NCBI GenBank assembly: GCA_017161075.1
Contig: CP046174.1
Span: forward strand, 3,410,001 to 3,474,000
From: Erysipelotrichaceae bacterium 66202529
GTDB taxonomy: Bacteria; Bacillota_I; Bacilli_A; Erysipelotrichales; Erysipelotrichaceae
Length of the DNA: 64,000 nt
Direction: 5' to 3'
Every line of letters begins with the position of its first letter. The stretch's first letter is position 1. Positions 1-8,692 of the stretch are shown one piece after another. The notes below the pieces were generated by a model. The model was not told the origin of the DNA. It made no database searches and saw only the letters and a list, made by a program, of their open reading frames with translations. Position numbers and translations under genes: made by a program.

Positions 1-406
1 GAAAATCCGTATACTCCTGAAGAATAAAATGCAGCGGTACCATCGTACCATGATCCAGGGTCTGATTCTGTTCTCCCAGTGTACCGGCAGGCAATCCCTG
101 TGCAGCGGCGGCATTGCACAGCATATCCACAAAATCCTCATCATACAAAACCTTCATGTCAGAATCCTCTACACCGAAGGCTTCAAAATTCCCATAGGCC
201 TGTGCACCCTGAGAAATCTGTATATAATCCCGATAACATGGTGCATGCGGTGAAAATATAATAATGGTCTGCGGCTTTGTCGCTGCTATATCATGCGCAA
301 TCATACGATAGGCATTCACCGTATTCTGAATACTGCGTTCCTGTCCCTTTCCAACTTCCGGCAGAATGATTGGAGGATGCGGAACAATATATGCTTTCTT
401 TAACAT
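1..406 (-). CDS. Extradiol dioxygenase class III subunit B-like protein (N-terminal part)
   Basis: The gene runs off the left edge; 135 codons are visible. The start ATG at 404-406 follows AAGGAAGTGAT. The protein opens MLKKAYIVPHPPIILPEVG, then shows a central IIIFSPHAPCYRDY stretch and a histidine-bearing LDHGTMVPLHF segment. This is the pattern of the LigB-like class III ring-opening dioxygenase domain that in Firmicutes usually forms the front half of AmmeMemoRadiSam proteins, often fused to an AMMECR1 domain. The histidines of PHPP and SPHAP are the expected metal ligands. The enzymatic reaction is not known for these bacterial homologues. Whether an AMMECR1 part follows cannot be seen here. 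Confidence 0.75.
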   Translation of the reverse strand, partial: MLKKAYIVPHPPIILPEVGKGQERSIQNTVNAYRMIAHDIAATKPQTIIIFSPHAPCYRDYIQISQGAQAYGNFEAFGVEDSDMKVLYDEDFVDMLCNAAAAQGLPAGTLGEQNQTLDHGTMVPLHFILQEYTDF

Positions 407-537
407 CGTATCACTTCCTTTATCTTCATTATACACATTCTTGCCTTCTTTTTAAACCTCTCCATGGAAATATACAGCACCGTTAAACTGTCTCATCCAT
501 ATACAAACAATATATCGTCTGTCTACCTCTCCATACG

Positions 538-565
538 AAAAAGAGAACCGCAAGGTATGCGATTC
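538..565 (-). terminator. Terminator after the MreB-like gene
   Basis: On the minus strand GAATCGCA and TGCGGTTC (545-565) form an 8-bp stem with one G-U pair, followed by a run of T. It lies 15 bp after the stop of the MreB-like gene. Confidence 0.7.
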
Positions 566-579
566 CCGTTATATCAATG

Positions 580-1551
580 TTATAAATTCTGAAGCATGAT
601 CGTACAGCCGTCAACAACACATTTCAATGCATTTTCCGCAACATAAACAGGAATCTGAAGCTCATTGCGCATAAGCTGATCCAGATTTTTCAATAAGGCA
701 CCGCCACCTGTCAGTACCAGACCATGCTGAACAATATCCGCAGCCAGCTCTGGCGGAGTAACCTCCAAAATCGTTTTTGTAGCGTGTACGATTTCCTGCA
801 AACTGCTTCTTATGTAGCTTTCCACTTCATTACTGTTTATTTCAATGGAATGCGGAAGTCCTGTTTCCACATCACGTCCGGAAATCGTGATTGTTTCCGG
901 TTCCTTTACAACGAGTGCATTGGCGATTCTCCGCTTAATTTCATCCGCTGTCTGTTCACCGATATACATTTTCTTCTGTATACGTACATTTTCCAGAATA
1001 TCCTGTGTAATTTTATTACCTGCTGTTTTAATCGAAGTCGAACAGACGATATCCCCAAGGGAAAGTACAGCGATATCACTGGTACCTCCACCAATATCCA
1101 ATACCATGTTTCCACTCGCTTTCCCAATATCCAAACCGGCACCAAGCGCAGCAACCTTTGGTTCCTCCTCCAGATACACCTTTTTGGCACCTGCACGGTA
1201 AGCACAGTCACGAATTGCATTTTTCTCTACAGATGTAATCTTTGTTGGATGGCAGATTAAAATTACATTTTTCTTAAACATCCCTTTCAGGTCGCATTTC
1301 TTCAAAAAATAATTCAGCATCATATCGGTTGCTTCAAAATCCGCAACGACCCCATCCTTCAAAGGACGGATACAGATCATATTTTTTGGAGTTCGTCCCA
1401 GCATATCTCTTGCATCAAGACCTGCTGCGATACATTTTTTTGTTGAGGCATCTACTGTAATGATGGAAGGTTCATCCACCAGGATTCCTTTGTTATCTAC
1501 ACAAATCAATAAATTTGTCGTTCCCAAGTCAATTCCAATTTTTCTTGCCAT
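580..1551 (-). CDS. mreB: MreB-type rod-shape actin homologue
   Basis: This is a bacterial actin that organises peripheral cell-wall synthesis at the membrane. The 323-residue length is normal for the family. The nucleotide-binding signature is clear: phosphate 1 loop at the N terminus (KIGIDLGTTNLLICVD), a central LDIGGGTSDIAVLSLG phosphate 2 loop, and a C-terminal LTGGGALLKNLDQLM adenosine motif. The PKNMICIRPLKDGVVADF segment is also typical. The start ATG at 1549-1551 follows AGAAGG. MreC/MreD are not next to it, so this may be one of several paralogues (MreB, Mbl or MreBH). Which one cannot be decided from the sequence alone. Confidence 0.93.
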   Translation of the reverse strand: MARKIGIDLGTTNLLICVDNKGILVDEPSIITVDASTKKCIAAGLDARDMLGRTPKNMICIRPLKDGVVADFEATDMMLNYFLKKCDLKGMFKKNVILICHPTKITSVEKNAIRDCAYRAGAKKVYLEEEPKVAALGAGLDIGKASGNMVLDIGGGTSDIAVLSLGDIVCSTSIKTAGNKITQDILENVRIQKKMYIGEQTADEIKRRIANALVVKEPETITISGRDVETGLPHSIEINSNEVESYIRSSLQEIVHATKTILEVTPPELAADIVQHGLVLTGGGALLKNLDQLMRNELQIPVYVAENALKCVVDGCTIMLQNL

Positions 1552-1722
1552 GTTTAACCTTCTTTCATATCATGCATTGTCGAATTTCCAATAATAATAT
1601 ACCATTTCTTACCAGTAAAAGCAAAGAAACACGAATCTTTTTGATAAATTTTTACTTTTACAGACTGAAGCCATGATTATATGGTTCAGTATACCCGTAT
1701 AAAAGTCCTGCAACCCCGTAAA

Positions 1723-2103
1723 TTAACCGGAATATATGGTGAATATTGGCAACAGCATAAAGGCCAGCCATATGAGAAGCTGCAGAATACCGAAATATAT
1801 CAGATAGCGTTCAACGGGTTTTCCAATACGGTAAGATTTCATCATAGAGATTACAAGCACGGGTGCCGGAATAATCATAACAGATATCCCTATTGTTATA
1901 AGGCTGACAGGAATAGTGGAGGTAGCATACAGACTGCATAAAAATGCAGCATTCACGCTAACTAGAAAAATCTGGTGGAGCATAATGGACGCATTGCGCT
2001 TGCTTCTTGAAAACGCCGAAGCATAAACAGGTATTTTAAACAAAAGTGGTAAAAATACGACGAATTGAAAAATGGATGCCAGTTCCCCCTCCGCAAAGCT
2101 CAT
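1723..2103 (-). CDS. Small multi-pass membrane protein, unknown
   Basis: About 126 residues, predominantly hydrophobic, with roughly four membrane segments: near residues 10-28, 45-62, 65-85 and 103-122. A few basic residues (SRSKRN, KSYRIGK) sit between them in the likely cytoplasmic loops. An in-frame GTG lies two codons upstream, but the ATG at 2101-2103 is preferred because AGGAGG ends 7 nt before it. I do not recognise the family. It stands alone between the MreB-like gene and an Rpn gene with no sign of an operon. Confidence 0.7.
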   Translation of the reverse strand: MSFAEGELASIFQFVVFLPLLFKIPVYASAFSRSKRNASIMLHQIFLVSVNAAFLCSLYATSTIPVSLITIGISVMIIPAPVLVISMMKSYRIGKPVERYLIYFGILQLLIWLAFMLLPIFTIYSG

Positions 2104-2344
2104 ATTCACTCCTCCTAGTCACAAAATCAATACGGCTGTCTTATAGCTGTAAGCCGCTGTCATCTGATGCTATATCATAAAAATGTAATGTTTTGAATCA
2201 TATATTTTTATGAGCATAGCGCTCCTGTCTACAACTTATCACTCTTTATGAGCCTATGTCAATAATAAAATACGACGATGATTTCAGAATGTATATATGA
2301 TATGGGATATGATAAGGTTTAAAAGCGATTTATCCATTGATAAT

Positions 2345-2385
2345 AAGAAACTGCCTTATAGATAGGGATTTCCTATAAAGCAGCT
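2345..2385 (-). terminator. Possible terminator downstream of Rpn gene
   Basis: On the minus strand CTGCTTTATAG and CTATAAGGCAG form an 11-bp stem with one G-U pair, followed by TTTCTTATT. The hairpin begins about 24 nt after the stop at 2408. The T-run is imperfect. Confidence 0.5.
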
Positions 2386-2407
2386 CTTAAAAAATGTTTA
2401 AATCTAA

Positions 2408-3340
2408 TTATTCATCCATTTCTGTTATTTTCTGTTTTAAATCACTGAGTGTATCGCAGGTAAACAGCTGTTCTGATATCGAAATGAGCTGTTCTGATGT
2501 AAGCGTCTTTAACCATTCTGTGGCATCCTCATGATATTTTTTCTCAATCTGACGTTTCAGAAGCAACCGTTCTCCTTGCTCAAGTCCTTGCTCAAGCCCT
2601 TTTTCAAGGCCCTCTTTATAGCTGTCATTCAGACCATTGCGATAACGTGCTTCTCCCATCTGAATTGCCATCGCCGTTGACCATAGCTTTTCATTTTTCT
2701 GCATTTCCTTGTACTTTTCCATAAACACTTTCACCAGCCTTTCCTTCGTTTTTAGTATAGCATCATTTTCATTATTTTCAAATAGGAAGCATAACTGCTC
2801 AAAGTCATTCAATTTCAAAATTCCCTGCTTTCTTACCAGCTCATTGATTACCGGCAGATGTATGTAGCTGCGTTTTATCAGTGCCTTTTTATTCTCCACC
2901 TCTCCCTTTTCGGTACGCATTTGGTAATGATTCATCAGATTTTGATTATTCCATGGATATTCATCAATGAAAATTATCTGATGTACAGGCTTCAACAGCT
3001 CATATTTCTCCCCGCTGTTTAACTGATCATTCAGCGCTCTTGCCCCATAAAATTCAAAACGCTTCAACTCTGTTTCAGAAAACGTAGTCTGCATTTCGAT
3101 ATAAAACAGCTGATTATTTTCATCCTTTACGTGGACATCCAAAATAATCTTTTTCTTTCCGATGGTCTTGGGATCCAGGTTAGGATTCATAACCGTACTT
3201 TCCTTAACCCGTATCCCGGTCACACGTTCGATAATGGTGTTGCGTGCAAAGATGGAGCCTTCATCCTCACGAGAGAGGGTGTACTTGAAGAACAAATCGT
3301 TGCGGTAATTCAATACATCTTCTGGTTGTTTTCTTGTCAT
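2408..3340 (-). CDS. Rpn family recombination-promoting nuclease / PD-(D/E)XK transposase-like
   Basis: 310 residues in the layout of the Rpn (YhgA-like, PDDEXK_2) family. The N-terminal third holds the nuclease core: RNDLFFKYTLSRED, then IILDVHVKDENNQLFYIEMQT, where the D-x-x-V-K/E-x-Q pattern supplies the metal-binding residues. The middle is helical. A C-terminal segment of glycine/glutamate repeats (GLEKGLEQGLEQGERLL) precedes a short helical tail. The family is described as acting in RecA-independent recombination and is often multi-copy in gut Firmicutes. It reads as intact. A related tail fragment occurs at 45138-45524 and a distant PD-(D/E)XK protein at 31561-33254. Confidence 0.85.
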   Translation of the reverse strand: MTRKQPEDVLNYRNDLFFKYTLSREDEGSIFARNTIIERVTGIRVKESTVMNPNLDPKTIGKKKIILDVHVKDENNQLFYIEMQTTFSETELKRFEFYGARALNDQLNSGEKYELLKPVHQIIFIDEYPWNNQNLMNHYQMRTEKGEVENKKALIKRSYIHLPVINELVRKQGILKLNDFEQLCFLFENNENDAILKTKERLVKVFMEKYKEMQKNEKLWSTAMAIQMGEARYRNGLNDSYKEGLEKGLEQGLEQGERLLLKRQIEKKYHEDATEWLKTLTSEQLISISEQLFTCDTLSDLKQKITEMDE

Positions 3341-3918
3341 TTGACATTTCCTCGTTTCTGCAAGGTTATTCCTTACACTCTTATATACGAAAAGAAATGT
3401 TGTAATTCCTAAAATATTTTAAAATTTCTCCATTTTTATTAAATCATAGCCAGGTATTAGATAATTTTGAAATATCTATTTGCTTACTGTTGTAAGATAT
3501 GGTAGCTTACCTGTAAGGAATTAATCATGTATGACGGATTATGGTTCTGTAAACAAGAAGCTCATTCTTTATATTTCGGATGATCAGATTCAAATAATTC
3601 ACTTCTGCAGCATACATGATTGAAATATAATGACGTTATAATTCGATATAAGAAAAAAAAACCATGGAAATCTGGTTTCATATTGAAAAATTACCTTTAG
3701 AGGACTTCCCTTGAACAAAATAGAATGTTGGATAAACATAAAAAAGGAGGACTTAGACTATCGCAAATGAAATGACAGTTTAAATCTTCCTTTTACTTAT
3801 TGAAGGCAGTGTAGGAATATGAGTATAGGAATAATGTAGGAACAACCTACACTTATCTGTTTTCTCCCACATCTAACTACACTCGAAAAGCCTTTATTTA
3901 TCGTGTTTTAACGTTTAT
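3341..3918. other. Gene-free AT-rich stretch
   Basis: No convincing gene. On the plus strand an AAAGGAGGACTTAGACT stretch near 3743 is followed by ATCGCAAATGAAATGACAG and a stop, which looks like the decayed start of a lost gene. A likely terminator for the minus-strand operon lies inside and is listed separately. Confidence 0.5.
3652..3678 (-). terminator. Likely terminator of the GGGtGRT operon
   Basis: On the minus strand AAACCA and TGGTTT enclose an 8-nt loop and are followed by at least seven T. It is 240 nt downstream of the stop at 3919, so the operon would have a long 3' untranslated region. Confidence 0.55.
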
Positions 3919-4920
3919 TTATTTGTTCATTGCTTCAGAAACAGCTACAGCTACAGCTACGCTGGCACCAACCATTGGGTTATTACCCATACCGATCAGA
4001 CCCATCATTTCTACGTGAGCAGGAACAGAAGAAGATCCGGCAAACTGTGCATCAGAGTGCATACGTCCCATTGTGTCAGTCATACCATAAGAAGCAGGAC
4101 CAGCAGCCATGTTATCTGGATGCAGCGTACGTCCGGTACCACCACCACTTGCTACAGAGAAGTATTTCTTGCCCTGTTCGATACATTCTTTCTTGTATGT
4201 ACCTGCAACCGGGTGCTGGAAACGTGTTGGGTTTGTAGAGTTACCGGTGATGGAAACATCTACTCCCTCATGATGCATTACTGCAACACCTTCACGAACA
4301 TCATCCACACCATAGCAGTTAACAGCAGCTCTTTCTCCCTGAGAATAAGCCGTTCTGGACAGTTCCTTAAGTTCTCCTGTGAAATAATCAAACTGAGTTT
4401 CCACATAAGTAAATCCGTTAATACGGGAGATAATCTTTGCAGCATCCTTTCCCAGACCGTTCAGGATAACACGCAGCGGTTCTTTACGAGCCTTGTTTGC
4501 ATTACGGGCAATACCGATAGCACCCTCAGCAGCAGCAAAGCTTTCGTGTCCTGCAAGGAATGCAAAGCACTTTGTTTCATCGCTCAGTAGCATAGCAGCC
4601 AGGTTACCATGTCCGATACCAACCTTACGGTCATCAGCAACGGATCCAGGAATACAGAAGCTCTGCAGACCTTCACCCAGTGATTTCGCTACTTCATATG
4701 CGCTCTTATCGCCCTTCTTAATAGCGATTGCAGCACCAGCGATATAAGCCCAGCAAGCGTTCTCGAAACAGATTGGCTGGATTTCCTTAACGATGTTGTA
4801 TACATCTACACCTAAATCGTCACACAGTTTTTTTGCTTCTTCGATAGAAGAAATACCATATGAGTTTAAAACTTTATTGATCGTATCAATACGTCTTTCG
4901 TAACTTTCAAATAATGCCAT
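3919..4920 (-). CDS. GGGtGRT protein (iron-sulfur-linked family)
   Basis: 333 residues carrying the name-giving motif SGGGTGRTLHP in the C-terminal third, next to AGPASYGMTDTMGRMHSDAQF. The family is found in anaerobes beside a NifU-like scaffold, exactly as here: it starts 11 bp after that gene. Its biochemical role is unproven; the pairing suggests iron-sulfur assembly or a related redox task. Several cysteines and histidines (CFENACW, GHESF, MHHEG) could bind metal. The C terminus ends in a run of Val-Ala dipeptides (VAVAVAV) encoded by a GCTGTA repeat, and this repeat is complementary to the operon leader (see findings). AGGAGG precedes the ATG at 4918-4920. Confidence 0.88.
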   Translation of the reverse strand: MALFESYERRIDTINKVLNSYGISSIEEAKKLCDDLGVDVYNIVKEIQPICFENACWAYIAGAAIAIKKGDKSAYEVAKSLGEGLQSFCIPGSVADDRKVGIGHGNLAAMLLSDETKCFAFLAGHESFAAAEGAIGIARNANKARKEPLRVILNGLGKDAAKIISRINGFTYVETQFDYFTGELKELSRTAYSQGERAAVNCYGVDDVREGVAVMHHEGVDVSITGNSTNPTRFQHPVAGTYKKECIEQGKKYFSVASGGGTGRTLHPDNMAAGPASYGMTDTMGRMHSDAQFAGSSSVPAHVEMMGLIGMGNNPMVGASVAVAVAVSEAMNK

Positions 4921-4931
4921 GATTTTTCCTC

Positions 4932-5624
4932 CTATTCGTGTCGCGGGTCGATGTACTTAACAGCATCTGCGTAACGACCGTATGTTTTCTTAGCGTTGTT
5001 TAAAGCTTCTTCAGCGTTTACACCCTTCTTGACAGCATCCATGAAGACACCCATGTTCACATATTCGTAACCGATGATTTCTCCATTTTCGTCAAGACCC
5101 ATTTTCAGAATATATCCTTCTGCAAGATCCAGGTAACGAGGGCCTTTTACCTTTGTAGAGTAAACAGTACCAACCTGAGAACGTGTTCCCTTACCTAAGT
5201 CCTCCAGACCAGCTCCTACAGGAAGTCCGTTTTCAGAGAATGCAGACTGTGTACGTCCATAGACGATCTGTAAGAACAGTTCGCGCATAGCTGTGTTGAT
5301 AGCGTCACAAACAAGGTCAGTATTCACTGCTTCCAGCAGTGTCTTTCCTACGATTGCTTCACTTGCCATAGCAGCGGAGTGTGTCATACCGGAGCATCCG
5401 ATTGTTTCAATCAGAGCCTCCTCAATAATACCTTCTTTTACGTTTAATGTCAGTTTGCAGGCACCCTGCTGAGGAGCACACCAGCCAATACCGTGTGTCA
5501 AACCAGAGATGTCTTTGATTTCTCTTGAATAAACCCATTTTCCTTCTTCAGGAATAGGTGCACACCCATGGCTCGCACCACACTTTACAGTGCACATGTT
5601 TTCAACTTCTTTTGAATAAATCAT
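4932..5624 (-). CDS. NifU-like iron-sulfur cluster assembly scaffold protein
   Basis: 230 residues. The N terminus is cysteine-rich (MCTVKCGASHGCAPIPEEGK), followed by a NifU/IscU-like core with GWCAPQQGACKLTLNV and ETIGCSGMTHSAAMASEAIVG, where the Cys of GCSGM matches the conserved scaffold cysteine. The likely job is to hold a nascent Fe-S cluster, probably with the GGGtGRT protein encoded 11 bp downstream. AAAGGAG lies 7 nt before the ATG at 5622-5624. A strong promoter sits about 180 bp upstream, leaving a long structured leader. Target proteins are not evident nearby. Confidence 0.87.
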   Translation of the reverse strand: MIYSKEVENMCTVKCGASHGCAPIPEEGKWVYSREIKDISGLTHGIGWCAPQQGACKLTLNVKEGIIEEALIETIGCSGMTHSAAMASEAIVGKTLLEAVNTDLVCDAINTAMRELFLQIVYGRTQSAFSENGLPVGAGLEDLGKGTRSQVGTVYSTKVKGPRYLDLAEGYILKMGLDENGEIIGYEYVNMGVFMDAVKKGVNAEEALNNAKKTYGRYADAVKYIDPRHE

Positions 5625-5649
5625 GTCATTTCTCCTTTCTCATAATCCA

Positions 5650-5724
5650 TGATAGATTTACTTTTATGCCACCTTCCCTCACAGGAAAGCTGTAGCTGTT
5701 TCTGCAATGTCATCTCCTCTATCA
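5650..5724 (-). promoter_or_regulatory. Possible structured leader of the iron-sulfur operon
   Basis: TGATAGA (5718-5724, minus) pairs with TCTATCA (5650-5656, minus), enclosing 61 nt that contain a second stem around CTTTCCTGTGAGGGAAGG. It does not match any riboswitch consensus I know. It also holds 17 nt complementary to the 3' end of the operon. Confidence 0.4.
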
Positions 5725-5802
5725 AACAACAGTTGCAAGAGCGGATATGTACCGTTTTCTTATTCGTGCATTATTTCACAAGAAATCGTTACCCACCATT
5801 TA

Positions 5803-5831
5803 ATTGTAATTCTTTTCCATGGTTATGTCAA
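5803..5831 (-). promoter_or_regulatory. Promoter of the NifU-like / GGGtGRT operon
   Basis: On the minus strand TTGACA (5826-5831) and TACAAT (5803-5808) are separated by exactly 17 nt, close to the vegetative sigma consensus. Transcription should start near 5796, giving a leader of about 170 nt. Confidence 0.75.
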
Positions 5832-6074
5832 TGCTTACCATAGCTTTTAGCCTATATATAAACAATAAAATTACATTTTCAAAACGTCCAGACTATGAAT
5901 ATTTTCAAACAGAATATATATACTTTTTCAGCTTTTATAAATGATCGTTATCCTTTACTATCGTTCATTACGCAGACACCTTATAGTTTTGAATCCAATT
6001 AAGGAAGCTGCACCTTGTAAGACCCTGTACTACCATAATCTGAACCCTGCGCTGTAGCTTCCTATTCGCTAACG

Positions 6075-6099
6075 CAAAAAAAAGGGATTTTCATCCCTT
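6075..6099 (-). terminator. Terminator overlapping the stop of the histidine phosphatase gene
   Basis: On the minus strand AAGGGAT-GAAA-ATCCCTT is followed by a run of T. The stop codon TGA lies inside the hairpin. Confidence 0.9.
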
Positions 6100-6654
6100 A
6101 ACAAGCTCCTGTATCCGATCAGAGGCATAATGCTTCACCTCACAGTTTGCGATGATGAGATCACTCAGATTATCCACACACGCATACCCTTCAAAAAAGC
6201 ACTGATATGGAATGCTAACGCCGCCATGTGCTACAATCAGAATTTCCTGTTGCTCTGCATAGGGCAGCACTTCCTTCAGAAAGCCTTCCACGCGTTCATA
6301 GAAATGTGCGGTATCCTCTCCGCCTGCAAACATGGAGGCTGAGGAAAATGCCCACAGGTCATCAAAGGGAACATCCCTTCGAAGTGCACCTTCCATACTG
6401 CCAAAGCTTCGCTCCATCAGCCGCTCATCACATTGAATTGGCAGCTTCCACAGCTCATTGATAATCTGCGCTGTCTCCTTTGCCCGCATCAGTGGGGAGC
6501 AGTAGATTGCATCCATGTGTACATGCTTCAGCTTTTCCCTTGTTTCCACCGCCTGCGCTTTTCCGGTTTCATTTAATGCGATATCACTTTTTCCCTGCAG
6601 CTTTCCCCTGACATTCCAATCTGTCTGTCCGTGTCTTACAAAATATAGTCCCAT
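6091..6654 (-). CDS. Histidine phosphatase family protein (phosphoglycerate mutase-like)
   Basis: 187 residues with the RHG motif at the N terminus (LYFVRHGQTDWN), where the histidine is the phospho-acceptor. Further catalytic elements are YCSPLMRAKETA (Arg), ERSFGSMEG (Glu) and a C-terminal IVAHGGV (second His). This is the cobC/GpmB-type branch of small cytosolic phosphatases acting on phosphorylated metabolites; the substrate cannot be read from sequence. It starts 17 bp after the PHP gene and is probably co-transcribed with it. Confidence 0.9.
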   Translation of the reverse strand: MGLYFVRHGQTDWNVRGKLQGKSDIALNETGKAQAVETREKLKHVHMDAIYCSPLMRAKETAQIINELWKLPIQCDERLMERSFGSMEGALRRDVPFDDLWAFSSASMFAGGEDTAHFYERVEGFLKEVLPYAEQQEILIVAHGGVSIPYQCFFEGYACVDNLSDLIIANCEVKHYASDRIQELVKG

Positions 6655-6671
6655 CGTTTCTGTTATCCTTT

Positions 6672-7463
6672 CTACTGCTTCAAATCCAGCTGCTTGCTGA
6701 TTTGCGCAATATGCATGCCAACATGCTGCGGCTGATGCGCATCACTGGCAGTCATGATCTTTACGCCATGTGCCATAAGAATGTTCAGAAAGTCTTGGTT
6801 GGTACCGATATCCTCATGATGATACCGGTAGTGACAGCCGGTATTGGTTTCCATATATACATCATGCTGTTTCGCCAGCACCGCCAGCTTTTCATATGTC
6901 GGCTTCAAATCATAGTCCGGCTCATAATGAAATAGCTTTAGCTGATCCGGATGACCGATTTGTGTAAATAAATCACTCTCGATCATATCCTCCATAATTT
7001 CATAATACCGCCTGTAAATGGCATTGGTATCATATTTATCCCATAATATTTCCCGGGAAAAACCATTCATATCATACAGCAGACCGTCTATGGAATGAAT
7101 GCTGCCAATCAGAAAATCGTAAGGATACTGTGCCAGCAAATCGCGCAGAAACGCTTTATCCTGCGGCGCATAGCATACCTCCAGGCCAAAGCGTACCGTA
7201 AGCGGCAGCTCCATCCTTTTCATTTCTTCTATTAAATCAAAATATGTCTGCAACGGCTCCAGCTTCTTTTTTTCAAACCATTCCTTCTGATAACTGGAAG
7301 CCTGCTTCAAAGGCTCATACATCTCCTGAAATTCCAGAAAGCGGTGGGTATGATCCAGAATCTGAATCGTGTCCATCCCGGCTTTTACACCGGCATCCAC
7401 AAATTTCATCGCATATTCCACCGTAAGCGGGCCGTTTTCCAAATGCATATGTCCGTCAATCAC
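6672..7463 (-). CDS. PHP-domain histidinol-phosphatase-type phosphoesterase
   Basis: 263 residues. The metal-binding PHP signature opens the protein (DGHMH), with further ligands in DHTHRF, GLEVCYAP, GSIHSIDG, GHPDQLKLF, ETNTGCH and a terminal TASDAHQPQHVG. This matches the HisJ/HisK branch of trinuclear-metal phosphatases. No other histidine-biosynthesis gene is in view, so the natural substrate may be another phosphate ester. The start is GTG at 7461-7463 behind AAAGGGGTGAT; an ATG start would remove the motif. Confidence 0.88.
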   Translation of the reverse strand: MIDGHMHLENGPLTVEYAMKFVDAGVKAGMDTIQILDHTHRFLEFQEMYEPLKQASSYQKEWFEKKKLEPLQTYFDLIEEMKRMELPLTVRFGLEVCYAPQDKAFLRDLLAQYPYDFLIGSIHSIDGLLYDMNGFSREILWDKYDTNAIYRRYYEIMEDMIESDLFTQIGHPDQLKLFHYEPDYDLKPTYEKLAVLAKQHDVYMETNTGCHYRYHHEDIGTNQDFLNILMAHGVKIMTASDAHQPQHVGMHIAQISKQLDLKQ

Positions 7464-7538
7464 GATATCACCCCTTTTTATTTCCTACATTATACTTGCA
7501 GAAGGGTGGGATTGCAACTGATTCCCCTTTACTATGCT

Positions 7539-7901
7539 TTACTGTGCCATAAAGCCTTCCGGTTTTCTCGGAAAGGAAATGAGCGGATTCTCCATAGGCT
7601 CTACGGTATCCTCATCTGCATAACAGGTGCAGTCCTGGCTCATTCCTGTCAGACCGGCATCCTGCAGTGAGCAAATCAGCTCTGTATATGCAAGGATATC
7701 CTTATAGGACGTACGGATGCATCCTTCAGCATCCTGTAAAAGAGATACGCGGATTTTATTTTCAAACTGTCCGTTCGCGATTGTCACGAGCATATCTCCA
7801 ATGCGTTTTTGCCAGCGGACAAACCCCTGAGCATTGCTTTCCTGCAAAGTAAAGCCAAAACTGCGCAAATGTGCCAGAACATCGTCATTCTTGATTCTCA
7901 T
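7539..7901 (-). CDS. Small soluble protein, unknown
   Basis: 120 residues, no signal peptide and no membrane segment. The N terminus (MRIKNDDVLAHLRSFGF) is helical and the middle looks like alternating beta strands (MLVTIANGQFENKIRVSLL). GGAGG lies 9 nt before the ATG at 7899-7901. I recognise no catalytic motif. It sits upstream of the PHP and histidine phosphatase genes on the same strand with a 75-bp gap, so co-transcription is possible but not shown. Confidence 0.65.
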   Translation of the reverse strand: MRIKNDDVLAHLRSFGFTLQESNAQGFVRWQKRIGDMLVTIANGQFENKIRVSLLQDAEGCIRTSYKDILAYTELICSLQDAGLTGMSQDCTCYADEDTVEPMENPLISFPRKPEGFMAQ

Positions 7902-8199
7902 TCATTGATTCCTCCATTATCTTTTTAATAGCTTATGCAATTATATGTTGAAAATACAAAAAAGGTTCCTAATGAAAAAAAACGATTGTCAATTACCGTG
8001 AAAAGCACCTCCTGTGTTTTCTATCTATATAATTCTTCTTCCATTACTATACCGTATTTTATTCACACTTACAAGCAGGCAAAACCTTTTTACATAGAAT
8101 CTTTCCAAAATCCTGTCATCTTTTACTTTTTACTGCCTGAATCTCCATTATTGTGTTATATTATAGATAGTAATCAATAATACCAGGAGGTGGTATGCT

Positions 8200-8541
8200 A
8201 TGAAGTTCAGTGATTTTATGCAGATTGAAAACGACACGGTTGTATTTGTGAAAAGCGGCAGAAGGGTCGCACTGCAGGATATATGCAGCAGTGAGGTACG
8301 GATTCATCCGGTGCTGAAAAAAGCAGGCGCTACCGTGGCAAATGCACTTACCAACGCTGTGACAAGCAGCATTGCTAATGCCAATGAACAGGTTAATATC
8401 ATTTTACGTGTTCAGTTAAAGGATGGGTATGAGGATATCCAAATGAATGATCAGGTGCTCATACGCGGAAATATGGAATATCATAACATGGTGGAGCACG
8501 CCCGTAAGCTTCAGAAAAAGCTGAAGGAGCATATCGCTTAA
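8200..8541 (+). CDS. Small soluble protein, unknown
   Basis: 113 residues: a beta-rich start (MKFSDFMQIENDTVVFVKSGRRVALQDI), an alanine/asparagine helix (TVANALTNAVTSSIANANEQ), a second beta part and a basic C-terminal helix (HARKLQKKLKEHIA). AGGAGGTGGTATGCT precedes the ATG, a strong ribosome site, and a clear terminator follows, so it is a real single-gene transcript. No family is recognised. The only rightward gene in the first 12 kb, it stands between leftward operons. Confidence 0.7.
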   Translation: MKFSDFMQIENDTVVFVKSGRRVALQDICSSEVRIHPVLKKAGATVANALTNAVTSSIANANEQVNIILRVQLKDGYEDIQMNDQVLIRGNMEYHNMVEHARKLQKKLKEHIA

Positions 8542-8598
8542 TAATTGGAAAATCCAAGATGTTCGTTCATCCTTATGAAACATTCTATGTATAGGAAA

Positions 8599-8641
8599 AG
8601 AGATTTCACAGCTGCTTACAGACCGTGAAATCTCTTTTTTT
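8599..8641 (+). terminator. Terminator after the 113-residue protein gene
   Basis: AGAGATTTCAC (8599-8609) and GTGAAATCTCT (8625-8635) form a perfect 11-bp stem followed by a T-run. A few A on the left side could also serve the leftward ABC operon. Confidence 0.9.
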
Positions 8642-8692
8642 ATCATGCAGGCAGTTTACTGCTATAACTGCCCTTTGTACAGTACTATGCAA

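Noticed and set aside
2408..3340. CRISPR or phage region
   Set aside because: No repeat-spacer array and no phage structural genes were seen anywhere in the window; the tandem repeats at 34836 have no spacers.
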